Origin: CAYQLT01 sp964418425 | GTDB lineage: Bacteria > Bacillota > Limnochordia > Limnochordales > Geochordaceae | DNA length: 64,000 bases | Reading direction: 5' to 3' | NCBI GenBank assembly: GCA_964418425.1 | Contig: CAYQLT010000005.1 | Span: 1 to 64,000, forward strand | In this document: positions 8,578-18,931 of the stretch, one piece after another | Layout: each line of letters opens with the position of its first letter | How positions within the stretch are numbered: position 1 is the stretch's first letter | Translations under genes and position numbers: made by a program | Notes under the pieces: model-generated | What the model was told of the DNA's origin: nothing | The model's database searches: none | What the model saw: only the letters and a program-made list of their open reading frames with translations

Positions 8578-9507
8578 TTGAAACTTGAACGTGGCGGCCT
8601 TGCGCTGGGAGTTGCGGAGGCGTCGGCGGCCGGGTGGGCGGCCTGGCGGCGGGCGGCGAGGCTGGCGCTGGCGGGTGCGGGGCGGCACGGCCGGTGGGCG
8701 AGGTGGGGGGCCTACTTGCTTTTGCTCGGGGCCATCGCCCTGATCGCCTTTCCCGTCTACTACGCCTTTGCCATCTCGACGCAGTCCATGGCGGAGGCCA
8801 TCAGCCGGCCGCCGATCCTGGGGTTGTCCCGGTATCTGGCGGAGAACTACGCCCAGGCGTGGATGCGGGCGAAGATGGGGCGGCTGCTGCTCAACAGCCT
8901 GATCGTGGCGGGGACCGTGGCGGCGGGGAAGATCGCGATCTCCATGCTGTCGGCCTTCGCCATCGTGTACTTTCGCTTTCCCCTGCGCCACGTGGTATTC
9001 TGGATGATCCTGGTGACGCTGATGCTGCCGGTGCCGGTGCGGATCGTTTCGACGTACCAGGTGGTCAGCCAGCTGGGCTGGCTGAACACATACCTGGGGC
9101 TGACGGTGCCGCTGATGGCGTCGGCGACAGGGACGTTTTTGCTGCGGCAGTTTTACCGGACGGTGCCGCGGGAGCTGGCGGAGGCGGCGCAGCTGGACGG
9201 GGCAGGCCCGATGCGGTTTTTGGGTTCGGTGCTCTTGCCGCTGTCGCTGCCGAACCTGGCGGCGCTGTTCGTGGTGCTGTTCGTGTACGGGTGGAACCAG
9301 TACCTGTGGCCGGTGATGATCACCATGACGGAGGAGATGCGGGTGGTGGTCATCGGCATCGAGCACCTGGTGCCGCGGGACGGCACCCAGCTTCCGGAGT
9401 GGAACGTGGTGATGGCGGCGGCCATGATGGCGCTGCTGCCCCCGGTCGCGATCATCCTGCTGCTGCAGCGCTGGTTCATCAAAGGTTTGGTTCATACCGA
9501 GAAGTGA
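8578..9507 (+). CDS. ugpE: ABC importer permease, UgpE-like (copy 2, recent duplicate)
   Basis: Same length (309 residues) as the preceding gene. By direct reading the DNA of the two copies appears identical from about 7723 to 8394 (8785-9456 here), covering all but the ends of the membrane domain. Differences cluster in the first 50 codons and the last 15: copy 1 ends V-K-G-L-V-Q-S-E-K and this copy I-K-G-L-V-H-T-E-K. It begins with TTG at 8578 without a strong ribosome binding site. It may form an alternative heterodimer with UgpA, provide dosage, or be a young redundant duplicate kept similar by gene conversion. Confidence 0.85.
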   Translation: MKLERGGLALGVAEASAAGWAAWRRAARLALAGAGRHGRWARWGAYLLLLGAIALIAFPVYYAFAISTQSMAEAISRPPILGLSRYLAENYAQAWMRAKMGRLLLNSLIVAGTVAAGKIAISMLSAFAIVYFRFPLRHVVFWMILVTLMLPVPVRIVSTYQVVSQLGWLNTYLGLTVPLMASATGTFLLRQFYRTVPRELAEAAQLDGAGPMRFLGSVLLPLSLPNLAALFVVLFVYGWNQYLWPVMITMTEEMRVVVIGIEHLVPRDGTQLPEWNVVMAAAMMALLPPVAIILLLQRWFIKGLVHTEK

Positions 9508-9602
9508 ACCCCAAGGCCACGGCACCACCGCGCCCGCCGCCCGGCCCATCGGCTGCACGGCCCGGACAGATGACACCCCGCGAGTGTCGGCGGCCAGGAT
9601 AG

Positions 9603-9645
9603 TTGACCGGCGGGGAAGCAGGGGCTAGGATAGCCTGTAGGACAG
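9603..9645 (+). promoter_or_regulatory. Promoter and possible GntR operator for the TRAP/iolB operon
   Basis: -35 TTGACC at 9603-9608, 17-base spacer, -10 TAGGAT at 9626-9631. Just downstream a small dyad CTGT-AGG-ACAG (9635-9645) contains the GT-N3-AC core typical of FadR-type GntR operators. This suggests autoregulation by the first gene of the operon. Confidence 0.45.
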
Positions 9646-9751
9646 CCCACATCCGACAGATTCGCCCGGATGCGTCCGCAGCAGGCATCGCCCCGAACGG
9701 CGTCGGGCGGTGGGTTGGCGCCCGGAAGGGGCAGGCGGGAGGCTCGGCGCG

Positions 9752-10510
9752 GTGAGCAGCCCGGCTCTGAGCGGTTCGGCTCCTAAGGGTGATCCGCTCG
9801 AGATCATCGAGGTACCCAGCGTCCACAAAACCCTCCAGGACCAGCTGCGCCGTTACATACTGGCTGCGGGCCTCAAGCCCGGCGACAGGCTGCCTTCCGA
9901 GTCCGTGCTGGCCCGCAAGACGGGGGCGGGCCGAAATGCCGTCCGGGAAGCCCTGCGAGGGCTGGAAGCGCTCGGGCTCGTCGAAGCCCAGCGCGGGAGC
10001 GGCTGGTACGTTCGGCCCGTTGACCTGAGGCGGGTCATCGGGGGCGTCTCCCTGTCCCTTGTGGTGGACTCGGGCAGCTTGAGGGAGTTGCTCGAGGTCC
10101 GAGCGGCCCTCGAGGAAGCTTTTCTCGCCCGGGCTGTCCGCGCGTTGACGCCTGAAGACCTGAAGGGCCTGCGTGCGGCCGTATCCGCCATGCGCGCCCG
10201 GGCCGCCGCCGGCGAACCCTTCGCCGAGGAGGACATGGAGTTTCACCGCCGCCTGTTCTCCCGCTGCGCCAACGCTGTGCTCAGCCGGCTGCTGGAGCTG
10301 TTCTGGCGTCTGTTCCTGGGCGCTCTCGACAGGCCTATGCTCCGTTCCGCAGACCCCATGAGGACGGTCGAGCTGCATGAGGCCATCTGCGAGGCCATCG
10401 AGAGGGGGGCGATACGAAGGGCGAAGGCCTTGCTGCGCCAGCACTTCGAGGATGTTCGCCGACGTCTGGGAGAGGGGAGAGCGCAGGATGGTCAGCCGGA
10501 CGGCTCATGA
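9752..10510 (+). CDS. GntR-family regulator, FadR/FCD subfamily
   Basis: A 252-residue repressor-type protein. The N-terminal winged helix-turn-helix (residues about 15-85) has the P-S-E-S-V-L-A-R-K-T-G-A-G-R-N-A-V-R-E-A-L recognition region. The C-terminal alpha-helical FCD domain carries candidate metal/ligand His residues in E-E-D-M-E-F-H-R-R-L-F and V-E-L-H-E-A-I. FCD regulators usually sense an organic acid or sugar acid transported or degraded by neighbouring genes, here a TRAP substrate. The start is GTG 9752 after GGGAGG (9737-9742). It overlaps dctP by 23 bases. It is probably the repressor of its own operon; the effector is unknown. Confidence 0.85.
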   Translation: MSSPALSGSAPKGDPLEIIEVPSVHKTLQDQLRRYILAAGLKPGDRLPSESVLARKTGAGRNAVREALRGLEALGLVEAQRGSGWYVRPVDLRRVIGGVSLSLVVDSGSLRELLEVRAALEEAFLARAVRALTPEDLKGLRAAVSAMRARAAAGEPFAEEDMEFHRRLFSRCANAVLSRLLELFWRLFLGALDRPMLRSADPMRTVELHEAICEAIERGAIRRAKALLRQHFEDVRRRLGEGRAQDGQPDGS

Positions 10511-11501
10511 GCGAAGCGTGTGGGCAGTGGCGCTGGCGCTTGCCTGTGCCGTGGTGGCGGTGGCCGCTTTGGCCGTCGGGGTGCACGCCGGGCCTGCCCG
10601 GGTGACCCTTCGGGCCGCGGACGTCCATGTGGCCGACTATCCGACGGTGCAGGGGTTGAAGTTCATGGCGGATACCGTCGGGGCGCTTAGCGGCGGGCGC
10701 ATCCAGATCGAGATCTTCCCCGGCGGGCAGCTGGGCGACGAGCGCTCCACCATCGAGCAGGTTCAGCTGGGCGTCATCGACATGGTGCGCACGAGCACGG
10801 CGCCGCTGGCGGAGTTCTACCGGCGCTTCGGGGTGTTCAGCCTTCCGTACATCTTCCGGGACGAGGCGCACATGTGGCGGGTAGTGATGGGCCCCGTCGG
10901 CCAGCGGTTGCTGCGTGAGCTGGAACGGGCGGGCATGGTGGGGCTTGCCTACTACGATGCCGGAGCCCGGCACTTCTACACCACCAAGAAGCCGGTGCGC
11001 AGCCCGGAGGATCTCCGGGGCCTTCGGATCCGCACCCAGCAGGCCCAGGTGGTCATCGACATGATGCAGGCCCTGGGCGCCTCTGCCGTTCCCATGGCCT
11101 TCGGCGAGGTCTACACGAGCCTGCAGACCGGCGTCATCGACGGAGCCGAAAACAACGTGCCCAGCTACGGCCCGTTCGGCGTGCGCCACTACGAGGTGGC
11201 CCGGTACTTCAGTCTGGACGGCCACCTGCGGGTCCCGGAGATCGTGATCATCAGCAAGCAGAGCTGGGATCGGCTCAGCCCGGACGACCGCCAGCTGCTC
11301 AAGGAGGCGGCCCTGGCGTCGGTGGTCTACCAGGCCACCTTGTGGGACCTGTTCGAGGAGAAGACCATGGTGGAGCTACGCAAGGCGGGCGTGGAGATCA
11401 TCACGGTGGATACCTCGGCGTTTCAGAAGGCGGTCGCGCCGGTCTACGACCGCTATCGGCCCCAGTTCGGAGGCCTCATCGACGAGATCCTCAGGCAGTG
11501 A
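10488..11501 (+). CDS. dctP: TRAP transporter substrate-binding protein DctP
   Basis: A 337-residue periplasmic-type binding protein with a long N-terminal hydrophobic signal (residues about 10-35). Family features include G-R-I-Q-I-E-I-F-P-G-G-Q-L-G-D-E near residue 65 and G-L-R-I-R-T-Q-Q near residue 180, where the conserved arginine binds the carboxylate of the ligand. V-P-M-A-F-G-E-V-Y-T-S-L-Q-T-G-V-I-D-G-A-E-N is also present. DctP proteins deliver organic acids, often uronates or C4-dicarboxylates, to the DctQM membrane pair using an ion gradient. The start is ATG 10488 preceded by AGAGGGGAGA. Context with iolB favours a sugar acid, but the ligand is not proven. Confidence 0.9.
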   Translation: MVSRTAHERSVWAVALALACAVVAVAALAVGVHAGPARVTLRAADVHVADYPTVQGLKFMADTVGALSGGRIQIEIFPGGQLGDERSTIEQVQLGVIDMVRTSTAPLAEFYRRFGVFSLPYIFRDEAHMWRVVMGPVGQRLLRELERAGMVGLAYYDAGARHFYTTKKPVRSPEDLRGLRIRTQQAQVVIDMMQALGASAVPMAFGEVYTSLQTGVIDGAENNVPSYGPFGVRHYEVARYFSLDGHLRVPEIVIISKQSWDRLSPDDRQLLKEAALASVVYQATLWDLFEEKTMVELRKAGVEIITVDTSAFQKAVAPVYDRYRPQFGGLIDEILRQ

Positions 11502-11567
11502 CGCCGCCCGGCAGGCTGGCTCTGGCGGGCGACGCACGTAAGCGGCTGGCTGCGGCGGACTACGCGT

Positions 11568-12209
11568 GTGGGCGGTTTGATGCGGCGACCCGGGCAAGCT
11601 GAGCGGGGGCTGTTGGGGCGGGGGCAGCCAGGCGGCGCCCCGGCGGCGGTGGCCGCGGCCTGGCCCCGGTGGGTGGCCGCGGCCCGCCGCGTGGCTGCGG
11701 TGGCGGACCGGTGGCTGCTCTGGCTGCTCACAGCCTTGACGGCAGTGCTGCTGGCCGGTGTGGTGCTGCTGGTGGTCTATCAGGTGTACCTGCGGTATTT
11801 CCTGCGCCACAGTCCCCGTTGGACCGAGGAGATCGCGCTGCTGCTGATGGTCTGGCTGGCCATGGTGGGGGCGGCGCTGGTGCACCGCCACCGCGAACAC
11901 GTGGCCGTCGAGCTGGTGGTGCAGGCGCTGCCCGCCGGCGCCCGTCGTGGGGTCGGGCGGTTGGTGGAACTGTTGGTGCTCGCTTTCGGGGTGTTTATGG
12001 TGCTCGAGGGCTGGCGCCTCACCCGGGCCTCCATGAGCCAGGTGCTGGCGGGCAGCCAGCTTCCCATCGGCTATCTTTACCTGGGCATCCCCATCGGCGG
12101 GCTGGCGCTTTCGGCCATTGCCCTGGCCCAACTTGTGGGCCTGTTGCCGCCGCCCCCGGGAGAGCCCGGAGAGGAGAAGGGAGAAGGTGGCGTGGGCGAG
12201 CGTCATTGA
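11568..12209 (+). CDS. dctQ: TRAP transporter small permease DctQ
   Basis: A 213-residue protein with four predicted membrane segments, the small-subunit layout of TRAP transporters. The typical R-W-T-E-E-I-A-L-L-L-M-V-W-L-A-M-V-G-A motif is near residue 85, followed by the H-R-H-R-E-H-V segment. It partners the large permease DctM, whose start it overlaps by 23 bases. The start is uncertain: GTG 11568 or ATG 11580, neither with a strong ribosome binding site. The N-terminal 40 residues are Gly/Ala/Arg-rich and longer than usual for DctQ. Confidence 0.85.
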   Translation: MGGLMRRPGQAERGLLGRGQPGGAPAAVAAAWPRWVAAARRVAAVADRWLLWLLTALTAVLLAGVVLLVVYQVYLRYFLRHSPRWTEEIALLLMVWLAMVGAALVHRHREHVAVELVVQALPAGARRGVGRLVELLVLAFGVFMVLEGWRLTRASMSQVLAGSQLPIGYLYLGIPIGGLALSAIALAQLVGLLPPPPGEPGEEKGEGGVGERH

Positions 12210-13497
12210 CCCCCGCGTGACGCTCTTGGGGTTGCTGGCGGTGCTCATCGCGCTCCGGGTGCCCATCGCCTTCGCCCTGGGGCTGGCGTCGCTGGCGGTG
12301 GTCTGGCAGCTGGGGCTGCCGCCCCTGATCGTGGCGCAGCGGATGGCGGCGGGGGTCAACGCCTTTCCGCTTCTGGCCATCCCCTTCTTCATCCTCGCCG
12401 GCAACCTGATGGTGGAGGGCGGGGTGGCCCGGCGGCTCGTGGCCCTGGCTCGGCTCTTGGTAGGCCGCATCCCCGGCGGCCAGGGCATGGTCAACGTGGT
12501 GGACAGCATGCTGTTCGGGGGCATATCGGGCAGCGCCGTGGCGGATGTGGCCGCCACGGGCTCCATCGACATCCCCCTGATGGTGCAGGCCGGGTATGAC
12601 CGGGGGCTGGCCGTGGCCCTGACGGTGGCCAGCTCGACGCAGGGGATCATCATCCCTCCGAGCCACAACGCGGTCATCTACAGCATGGCCGCCGGAGGGG
12701 TATCCATCGGGGCGCTGTTTTTGGCCGGCTACATCCCCGGCATCCTGGTGGGGCTCTCGCTGATGCTCACTGTCTACGTACTGGCCGTCCGCCACCGCTA
12801 CCCGCGGTTCCCGCTGCCGGGGTGGCGGGAGGCGGCGCGAATTGTGGCCGACGGGCTCTTGGGGCTTCTCACGGGCGTGATCATCATCGGGGGCATCGTC
12901 TTGGGGGTCTTCACCGCCACCGAGGCGGCGGCCGTGGGGGCGCTTTACGCTCTGGTGCTGGGCGTCGCGGTCTACCGGGAACTGAACCTGCACCGCCTTT
13001 GGAAGGCCCTGCGGCGGTCGGTGCGCACCACGGCGCTGGTCGCCTTCATCATCGCCACCTCCAGCGCCTTTGCGTGGCTGATGGCGTACCTGCGGATACC
13101 GGCGGCGCTAAGCGAATGGCTACCGGGTGTGACCCAAAGCCGGGTCGTGCTCCTGCTGATGGTGAACCTCCTGCTGCTGGTGCTGGGCGCCATCATGGAC
13201 ATGGCCCCTCTCATCGTGGTCGTGACGCCCATCCTGCTGCCTGTGGCCAGAGCCTACGGGGTGGATCCGGTCCACTTCGGCATCATTTTGCTTCTCAACC
13301 TGGGCGTGGGCCTCTCCACGCCCCCGGTCGGAACCGCCCTGTTCGTGGGCTGCGGGGTAGGGCGGGTGAGCATCGAGGAGGCGTCGCGCAACATGCTGTA
13401 CTTCTGGCCGGCAATGCTGGCAGTGCTGCTCCTGGTCACCTTTGCGCCGGATCTGGTGCTGTGGCTGCCCCGGGCATTCGGGCTGGTGGGGTCATGA
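12187..13497 (+). CDS. dctM: TRAP transporter large permease DctM
   Basis: A 436-residue integral membrane protein with about 12 hydrophobic segments, the usual DctM size. Diagnostic stretches are P-F-F-I-L-A-G-N-L-M near residue 70, N-V-V-D-S-M-L-F-G-G-I-S-G-S-A-V-A-D near residue 105, and P-P-S-H-N-A-V-I-Y-S. N-L-G-V-G-L-S-T-P-P-V-G-T-A-L-F-V-G-C lies near the C-terminus. It is the transport channel working with DctQ and DctP. The start is GTG 12187 because of the preceding GAGAGGAGAAGGGAGAAG. It lies between dctQ and iolB in an operon that likely begins at 9752. Confidence 0.9.
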   Translation: MAWASVIDPRVTLLGLLAVLIALRVPIAFALGLASLAVVWQLGLPPLIVAQRMAAGVNAFPLLAIPFFILAGNLMVEGGVARRLVALARLLVGRIPGGQGMVNVVDSMLFGGISGSAVADVAATGSIDIPLMVQAGYDRGLAVALTVASSTQGIIIPPSHNAVIYSMAAGGVSIGALFLAGYIPGILVGLSLMLTVYVLAVRHRYPRFPLPGWREAARIVADGLLGLLTGVIIIGGIVLGVFTATEAAAVGALYALVLGVAVYRELNLHRLWKALRRSVRTTALVAFIIATSSAFAWLMAYLRIPAALSEWLPGVTQSRVVLLLMVNLLLLVLGAIMDMAPLIVVVTPILLPVARAYGVDPVHFGIILLLNLGVGLSTPPVGTALFVGCGVGRVSIEEASRNMLYFWPAMLAVLLLVTFAPDLVLWLPRAFGLVGS

Positions 13498-13534
13498 GTC
13501 GCCCGGCCGGTGAGACAGGCAGGTGGCTTTACCC

Positions 13535-14347
13535 ATGAACCTGGATGCGCTGCACCGCCGTCCGCCCCGGACGAGGGGCTTCACGTGGGTGGTGCGGGCA
13601 GGGGATACCCTCCGTCACCTCTCGTTCGGGTTGCTCCGGCTGCAAGCGGGCGACTCTCACCGGCTTGAGGCGGACAGGGCGGAGATGGTTCTCGTTCTGC
13701 TCCGGGGGAGCCTGCGGCTGTCGGGGCCGGGGATCACCGCCTGCCAGCTTGGGCCCAGGCCGGGTGTATTCGGTGGGCCGGCCAGCGCGCTCTATCTCCC
13801 GCCGGGCGAGCTTGCCCATGTGGAGGCGCTGGAGGCGGTGGAAGCGGCCGTGGCCTGCTCGCCCGCCGAGAGGCGTCCGGGGCTTCGGCCGCGCGTGGTG
13901 ACCCCCGAGCAGGTGCGGACTCAGCGGCGCGGCCGGCCGGGCTTCGAGCGTGAGGTGCATGACATCGTGGACGGGCGGGTCGAAGCCCAGCGCCTGCTGG
14001 TGGGGGAGACCTTCAACCGCCCGGGCCAGTGGTCGAGCTACCCCCCGCACAAGCATGACGAGCGCATCCCCGGCCTGGAGGTGCCGCTGGAGGAAATCTA
14101 CTACTTCCGGCTGGATCCGCCGCAGGGGTTCGGGCTTCAGACCATCTACAGCCCGGCCCGCGGCGTCGATGTGAGCTACCGGGTGCTGGATGGCGACGTG
14201 ACGCTGCTTCCCTTCGGCTATCATCCGGTGGCGGCCGCTCCCGGCTATCGGCTCTACTACCTGTGGGCCGTGGCGGGCGAGGAGCGAACCCTTTGCTTCC
14301 ACGACGACCCGGAGCATGCGTGGCTGAGCCAGGACGGCTCGTCATGA
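13535..14347 (+). CDS. iolB: 5-deoxy-glucuronate isomerase IolB (KduI/IolB family)
   Basis: A 270-residue cupin protein of the IolB family, which converts 5-deoxy-D-glucuronate to 2-deoxy-5-keto-D-gluconate in myo-inositol breakdown. The metal-site signature Y-P-P-H-K-H-D-E followed by E-E-I-Y-Y-F-R and G-F-G-L-Q lies near residues 170-205, and the family's two-cupin length is retained. The start is ATG 13535 after AGGTGG. Placement directly behind a TRAP importer suggests that the transported substrate is a uronate or deoxyuronate feeding this step. No other iol genes are in the window, so the pathway is incomplete here. A KduI-like activity is an alternative. Confidence 0.85.
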   Translation: MNLDALHRRPPRTRGFTWVVRAGDTLRHLSFGLLRLQAGDSHRLEADRAEMVLVLLRGSLRLSGPGITACQLGPRPGVFGGPASALYLPPGELAHVEALEAVEAAVACSPAERRPGLRPRVVTPEQVRTQRRGRPGFEREVHDIVDGRVEAQRLLVGETFNRPGQWSSYPPHKHDERIPGLEVPLEEIYYFRLDPPQGFGLQTIYSPARGVDVSYRVLDGDVTLLPFGYHPVAAAPGYRLYYLWAVAGEERTLCFHDDPEHAWLSQDGSS

Positions 14348-14452
14348 GGTCAACCCGGCGTTGCGCTTGAGGGCGGTGGCCCGTATGATCGGGTGCAAGC
14401 GACACGGCGGGTGCGCCGGCACCCCGCGTGAGCTGGCCCAAGCGGCGCAGAG

Positions 14453-16503
<2,051 letters not shown>

Positions 16504-17601
16504 ATGCGTGAGGGCGCAAACGGGCCCGGGGCCGACCGGGAAGAAAAGGGCCTGCAGCGTTACGTCCACCAGCTTCTGGCGGAGCTGGGCGCCGCGGTGA
16601 GCCCGGCCGGCCCCGGTCTGATCGAGGCGGTGGTACCGCCCGAGCTGACCGGCCTGTTCGGCGGCCGCAGCTACGTGAAGCTCGCCTTCGACTACGAGGC
16701 CCAGCGGGAGGCGGGCGACGCGGAATTCGTCCGGCCGGGAAGCTCCCTGCTGGACGGGCTCGCCGAAGCGGGTTTGGCCCTGGGCATGCTGCTTTGCCGG
16801 TTTGTCTGGCTTTCGCGGGTGGTCGTGCCGGAGCGGATGGAGCAGCGCATCGCAAAGGCCATCGAATTCGCCAACGGCCGGGCTTTTCGGGTGAGCGGTG
16901 CCAGGCTGGTCGAGCTGGGGTACGTGGCGTTTCAGTGGCGGGCAGCGCTCGTCAGCGACGAGCGCCGGGAGTGGGCCGAACGGACCCTGGTGGACCTCCA
17001 GCGTGGCCTCCCATCCGATGGACTGGAGGCCCTGGAGCGGTCGGTGTGGGAGAAGGAGCCCTCCCACGTGTTGCCGTCGGCATCCCGGGTGTCGCTGCAC
17101 GATGCCTGCCAGACGGCCTACCGGGTCGTCCGGGCCCGGGGCGAGCAGCGGCTGGGAGAGTATGAACTGAAAACCCGTTCCCTCAAGCAGTCCGAAGCGG
17201 GCAAGATCAACCAGTACTACGATGGCCTGAACCAGCAGCTGCAGCGGCGGATGGAGCGAGCCTCCGACGAGGAGAAGCGCCGGGAGCTGGCCCAGCGGCT
17301 GCAAGCCAACGAGGTGGATCGGCGCCGGCGGCTCGAGGACGTGGAGCGCAAGTACCGTCCCGTCCTGGAGCTATCCTTGGACCAGGCGGTCTGGTATCGG
17401 GTACCCGGAGTGGAGGCCTCGGTGGAGGTTCTGGTGCAGCGCACGTGGTTTGCTCTTCCCGTATATTACAACCTCGCCACCCATTCGGTGGAGCCGCTGG
17501 GATGCGGGCAGTGCGGCCAACGCCTGCGGGCCGTGTTCGTGGGGCGCGACGGGCAGGTGGCCTGTCAGGAGCACGCCGGTACGGGCAGGCCGGCGCTGTG
17601 A
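16504..17601 (+). CDS. Helicase-associated protein with C-terminal zinc ribbon (unknown function)
   Basis: A 365-residue protein that starts directly after the helicase stop (ATG 16504 follows TGA 16501-16503), so the two are coupled. The N-terminal half is mixed alpha/beta without known motifs. Residues about 215-290 are highly charged and look like a coiled coil (Q-Q-L-Q-R-R-M-E-R and R-R-R-R-L-E-D-V-E-R-K). The C-terminus has C-x2-C (C-G-Q-C-G) and a later C-x2-H (C-Q-E-H), a likely zinc ribbon. Similar two-gene arrangements of a SNF2-type helicase with an uncharacterised partner occur in Bacillota (the YqhH/YqhG pair comes to mind), but I cannot verify homology. It is probably a DNA- or nucleoprotein-binding partner. 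Confidence 0.55.
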   Translation: MREGANGPGADREEKGLQRYVHQLLAELGAAVSPAGPGLIEAVVPPELTGLFGGRSYVKLAFDYEAQREAGDAEFVRPGSSLLDGLAEAGLALGMLLCRFVWLSRVVVPERMEQRIAKAIEFANGRAFRVSGARLVELGYVAFQWRAALVSDERREWAERTLVDLQRGLPSDGLEALERSVWEKEPSHVLPSASRVSLHDACQTAYRVVRARGEQRLGEYELKTRSLKQSEAGKINQYYDGLNQQLQRRMERASDEEKRRELAQRLQANEVDRRRRLEDVERKYRPVLELSLDQAVWYRVPGVEASVEVLVQRTWFALPVYYNLATHSVEPLGCGQCGQRLRAVFVGRDGQVACQEHAGTGRPAL

Positions 17602-17629
17602 GTGCACCGGGCTGCCACAGGTCCATAAC

Positions 17630-17664
17630 AAGCATTTGCTTTGCGCCCCGGCTGGGCGTAGACT
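17630..17664 (+). promoter_or_regulatory. Putative promoter and autoregulatory dyad of the TetR gene
   Basis: -35 TTGCTT (17636-17641), 17-base spacer, -10 TAGACT (17659-17664). The dyad AAGCA-TT-TGCTT (17630-17641) overlaps the -35 box, as expected for an autorepressing TetR protein. Confidence 0.4.
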
Positions 17665-17687
17665 GGACTGGCTGGAGGGGTTTTGAA

Positions 17688-18455
17688 GTGGGCAGGCCGG
17701 CGCGCAAGGAAGAGCTTCTCAAGCAAGCGGCTCGGGTTTTCAGCATGCGGGGCTTTCACGGGGCGACGGTGCGGGAGATCGCGGAGCGCACGGGCATGCT
17801 GTCGGGCAGCCTGTACGCCCACGTGGCCGCCAAGGAGGACCTGCTCCTGGAGATCATGGTGCGGGCCGGTCGCCAGTTCACGGCGGCCGTGGAGCCCATC
17901 GCTGCCAGCCCGGGGCCGGCCTCCGAACGCTTGCGGCAGGCCCTGCGGGCGCATCTGCGGGTGGTGGCCGACTCCATCGACGAGGCGACCGTCTTCCTGC
18001 ACGAGTGGAAGGTTTTGAGCCCGGATCGCAAGGAGCGGGTCACCGCGCTTCGCAACGCCTACGAGGCCCTGTGGGAGCAGATTTTGCAAGACGGCGTGCG
18101 CTCGGGCGAATTCCGGCCCCTGGACGTGAAGTTCGCCCGGCTGATGGTGTTGTCGGTGGCCAACTGGGCGTACCACTGGTTCCAGCCCGACGGCCCCCTC
18201 AGCGCCGACGCCGTGGCCGACCGTTTCGCCGACCTGATCCTCTACGGCCTCGTCGGGGCGGCGGACAAAGGGCAAGGGCTGGCCGGACAGGCCCGCCGGC
18301 CGGGCGACGGGCGCAAGACCGCCGACGGCCAGGCTTCCGGCATGGCGCCGGAGGCCCCGGCGGGAAGGACGGCGCTTCGCACAGGCCGTCGCAGCGGCCG
18401 TGCTCCCGGGAGTCCCGGTAGGCCGCGTGCTCCCAGGGCCTCGGGTACACCGTAA
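17688..18455 (+). CDS. TetR/AcrR-family transcriptional regulator
   Basis: A 255-residue regulator. The N-terminal helix-turn-helix (residues about 5-50) has F-S-M-R-G-F-H-G-A-T-V-R-E-I-A-E-R-T-G followed by S-L-Y-A-H-V-A-A-K-E-D-L, the TetR signature. The ligand domain resembles the KstR2/FadR-like acyl-CoA-sensing branch. The C-terminal 60 residues are low-complexity Gly/Arg/Pro. The start is GTG 17688 after GGAGGGG (17674-17680). It is followed by a thioesterase gene, consistent with control of acyl-CoA metabolism. Its targets may include the CAAGC-type operators at 59208-59239 and 62604-62617, but this is only inferred from motif style. Confidence 0.85.
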   Translation: MGRPARKEELLKQAARVFSMRGFHGATVREIAERTGMLSGSLYAHVAAKEDLLLEIMVRAGRQFTAAVEPIAASPGPASERLRQALRAHLRVVADSIDEATVFLHEWKVLSPDRKERVTALRNAYEALWEQILQDGVRSGEFRPLDVKFARLMVLSVANWAYHWFQPDGPLSADAVADRFADLILYGLVGAADKGQGLAGQARRPGDGRKTADGQASGMAPEAPAGRTALRTGRRSGRAPGSPGRPRAPRASGTP

Positions 18456-18489
18456 GACGCCGACAGCCCGGCGCACGGGAGGTGGTGGG

Positions 18490-18900
18490 GTGGGCCCCGA
18501 CAGCCACGATCCTTTCGCGGCGCGGCTCGGAATCGCCGTGGAGGTGGAGGGCCCGGGGCGGGCCCGGGCGTCCGCGGTGGTCTCGGAGTGGGTCACCAAC
18601 CAGCACGGCACGGCCCACGGTGGGTTTGTCTACACCCTGGCGGACGCCGCTTTCGCCGCCGCCTCCAACAGCCACGGCCCGCGGGCGGTCGCCCTGGTGA
18701 CGGCCATGCATTACGTGGCGGCCCCGCCTCCCGGCTCCCGTCTGGTCGCCCTCGCCCAGGAGGAGCACCTGGGCCGCCGTACGGCCCTGTACCGGATCCC
18801 GGTGCGCACCGAGGACGGCCGGTTGGTGGCGTTGTTCACGGGCACCGTCTTCCGGGTGGCAGAGGACTCCCATCGGGAAGCGGGGGAGCGGGCGCGTTGA
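18490..18900 (+). CDS. paaI: PaaI-type hotdog thioesterase
   Basis: A 136-residue single-hotdog protein. The catalytic region N-Q-H-G-T-A-H-G-G-F-V-Y-T-L-A-D-A-A-F (residues about 36-55) matches the PaaI family, which hydrolyses ring-hydroxylated phenylacetyl-CoA and related aryl-CoAs to free stuck CoA. The start is GTG 18490 after GGGAGG. It lies upstream of the paa epoxidase operon, separated by the adenine deaminase gene, which supports a housekeeping role for phenylacetate catabolism. A general acyl-CoA thioesterase is the alternative. Confidence 0.85.
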   Translation: MGPDSHDPFAARLGIAVEVEGPGRARASAVVSEWVTNQHGTAHGGFVYTLADAAFAAASNSHGPRAVALVTAMHYVAAPPPGSRLVALAQEEHLGRRTALYRIPVRTEDGRLVALFTGTVFRVAEDSHREAGERAR

Positions 18901-18931
18901 GCTGCGGCCTCGCCCCCGCAGGTAGCCGGCC

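Larger units (their letters stand above)
7516..9507 (+). repeat. 1062-bp tandem duplication containing ugpE
   Basis: Two units offset by exactly 1062 bases (7516 to 8578). The central 670 bases or so appear identical, while both ends of the coding regions and the 132-base spacer (8446-8577) have diverged. Both copies remain open. Confidence 0.9.

Noticed and set aside
7393..9576. Minus-strand open frame of 727 codons with an internal repeat
   Set aside because: It is the shadow of the two ugpE copies; the repeat reflects the gene duplication and the composition is His/Arg/Gln-rich nonsense.
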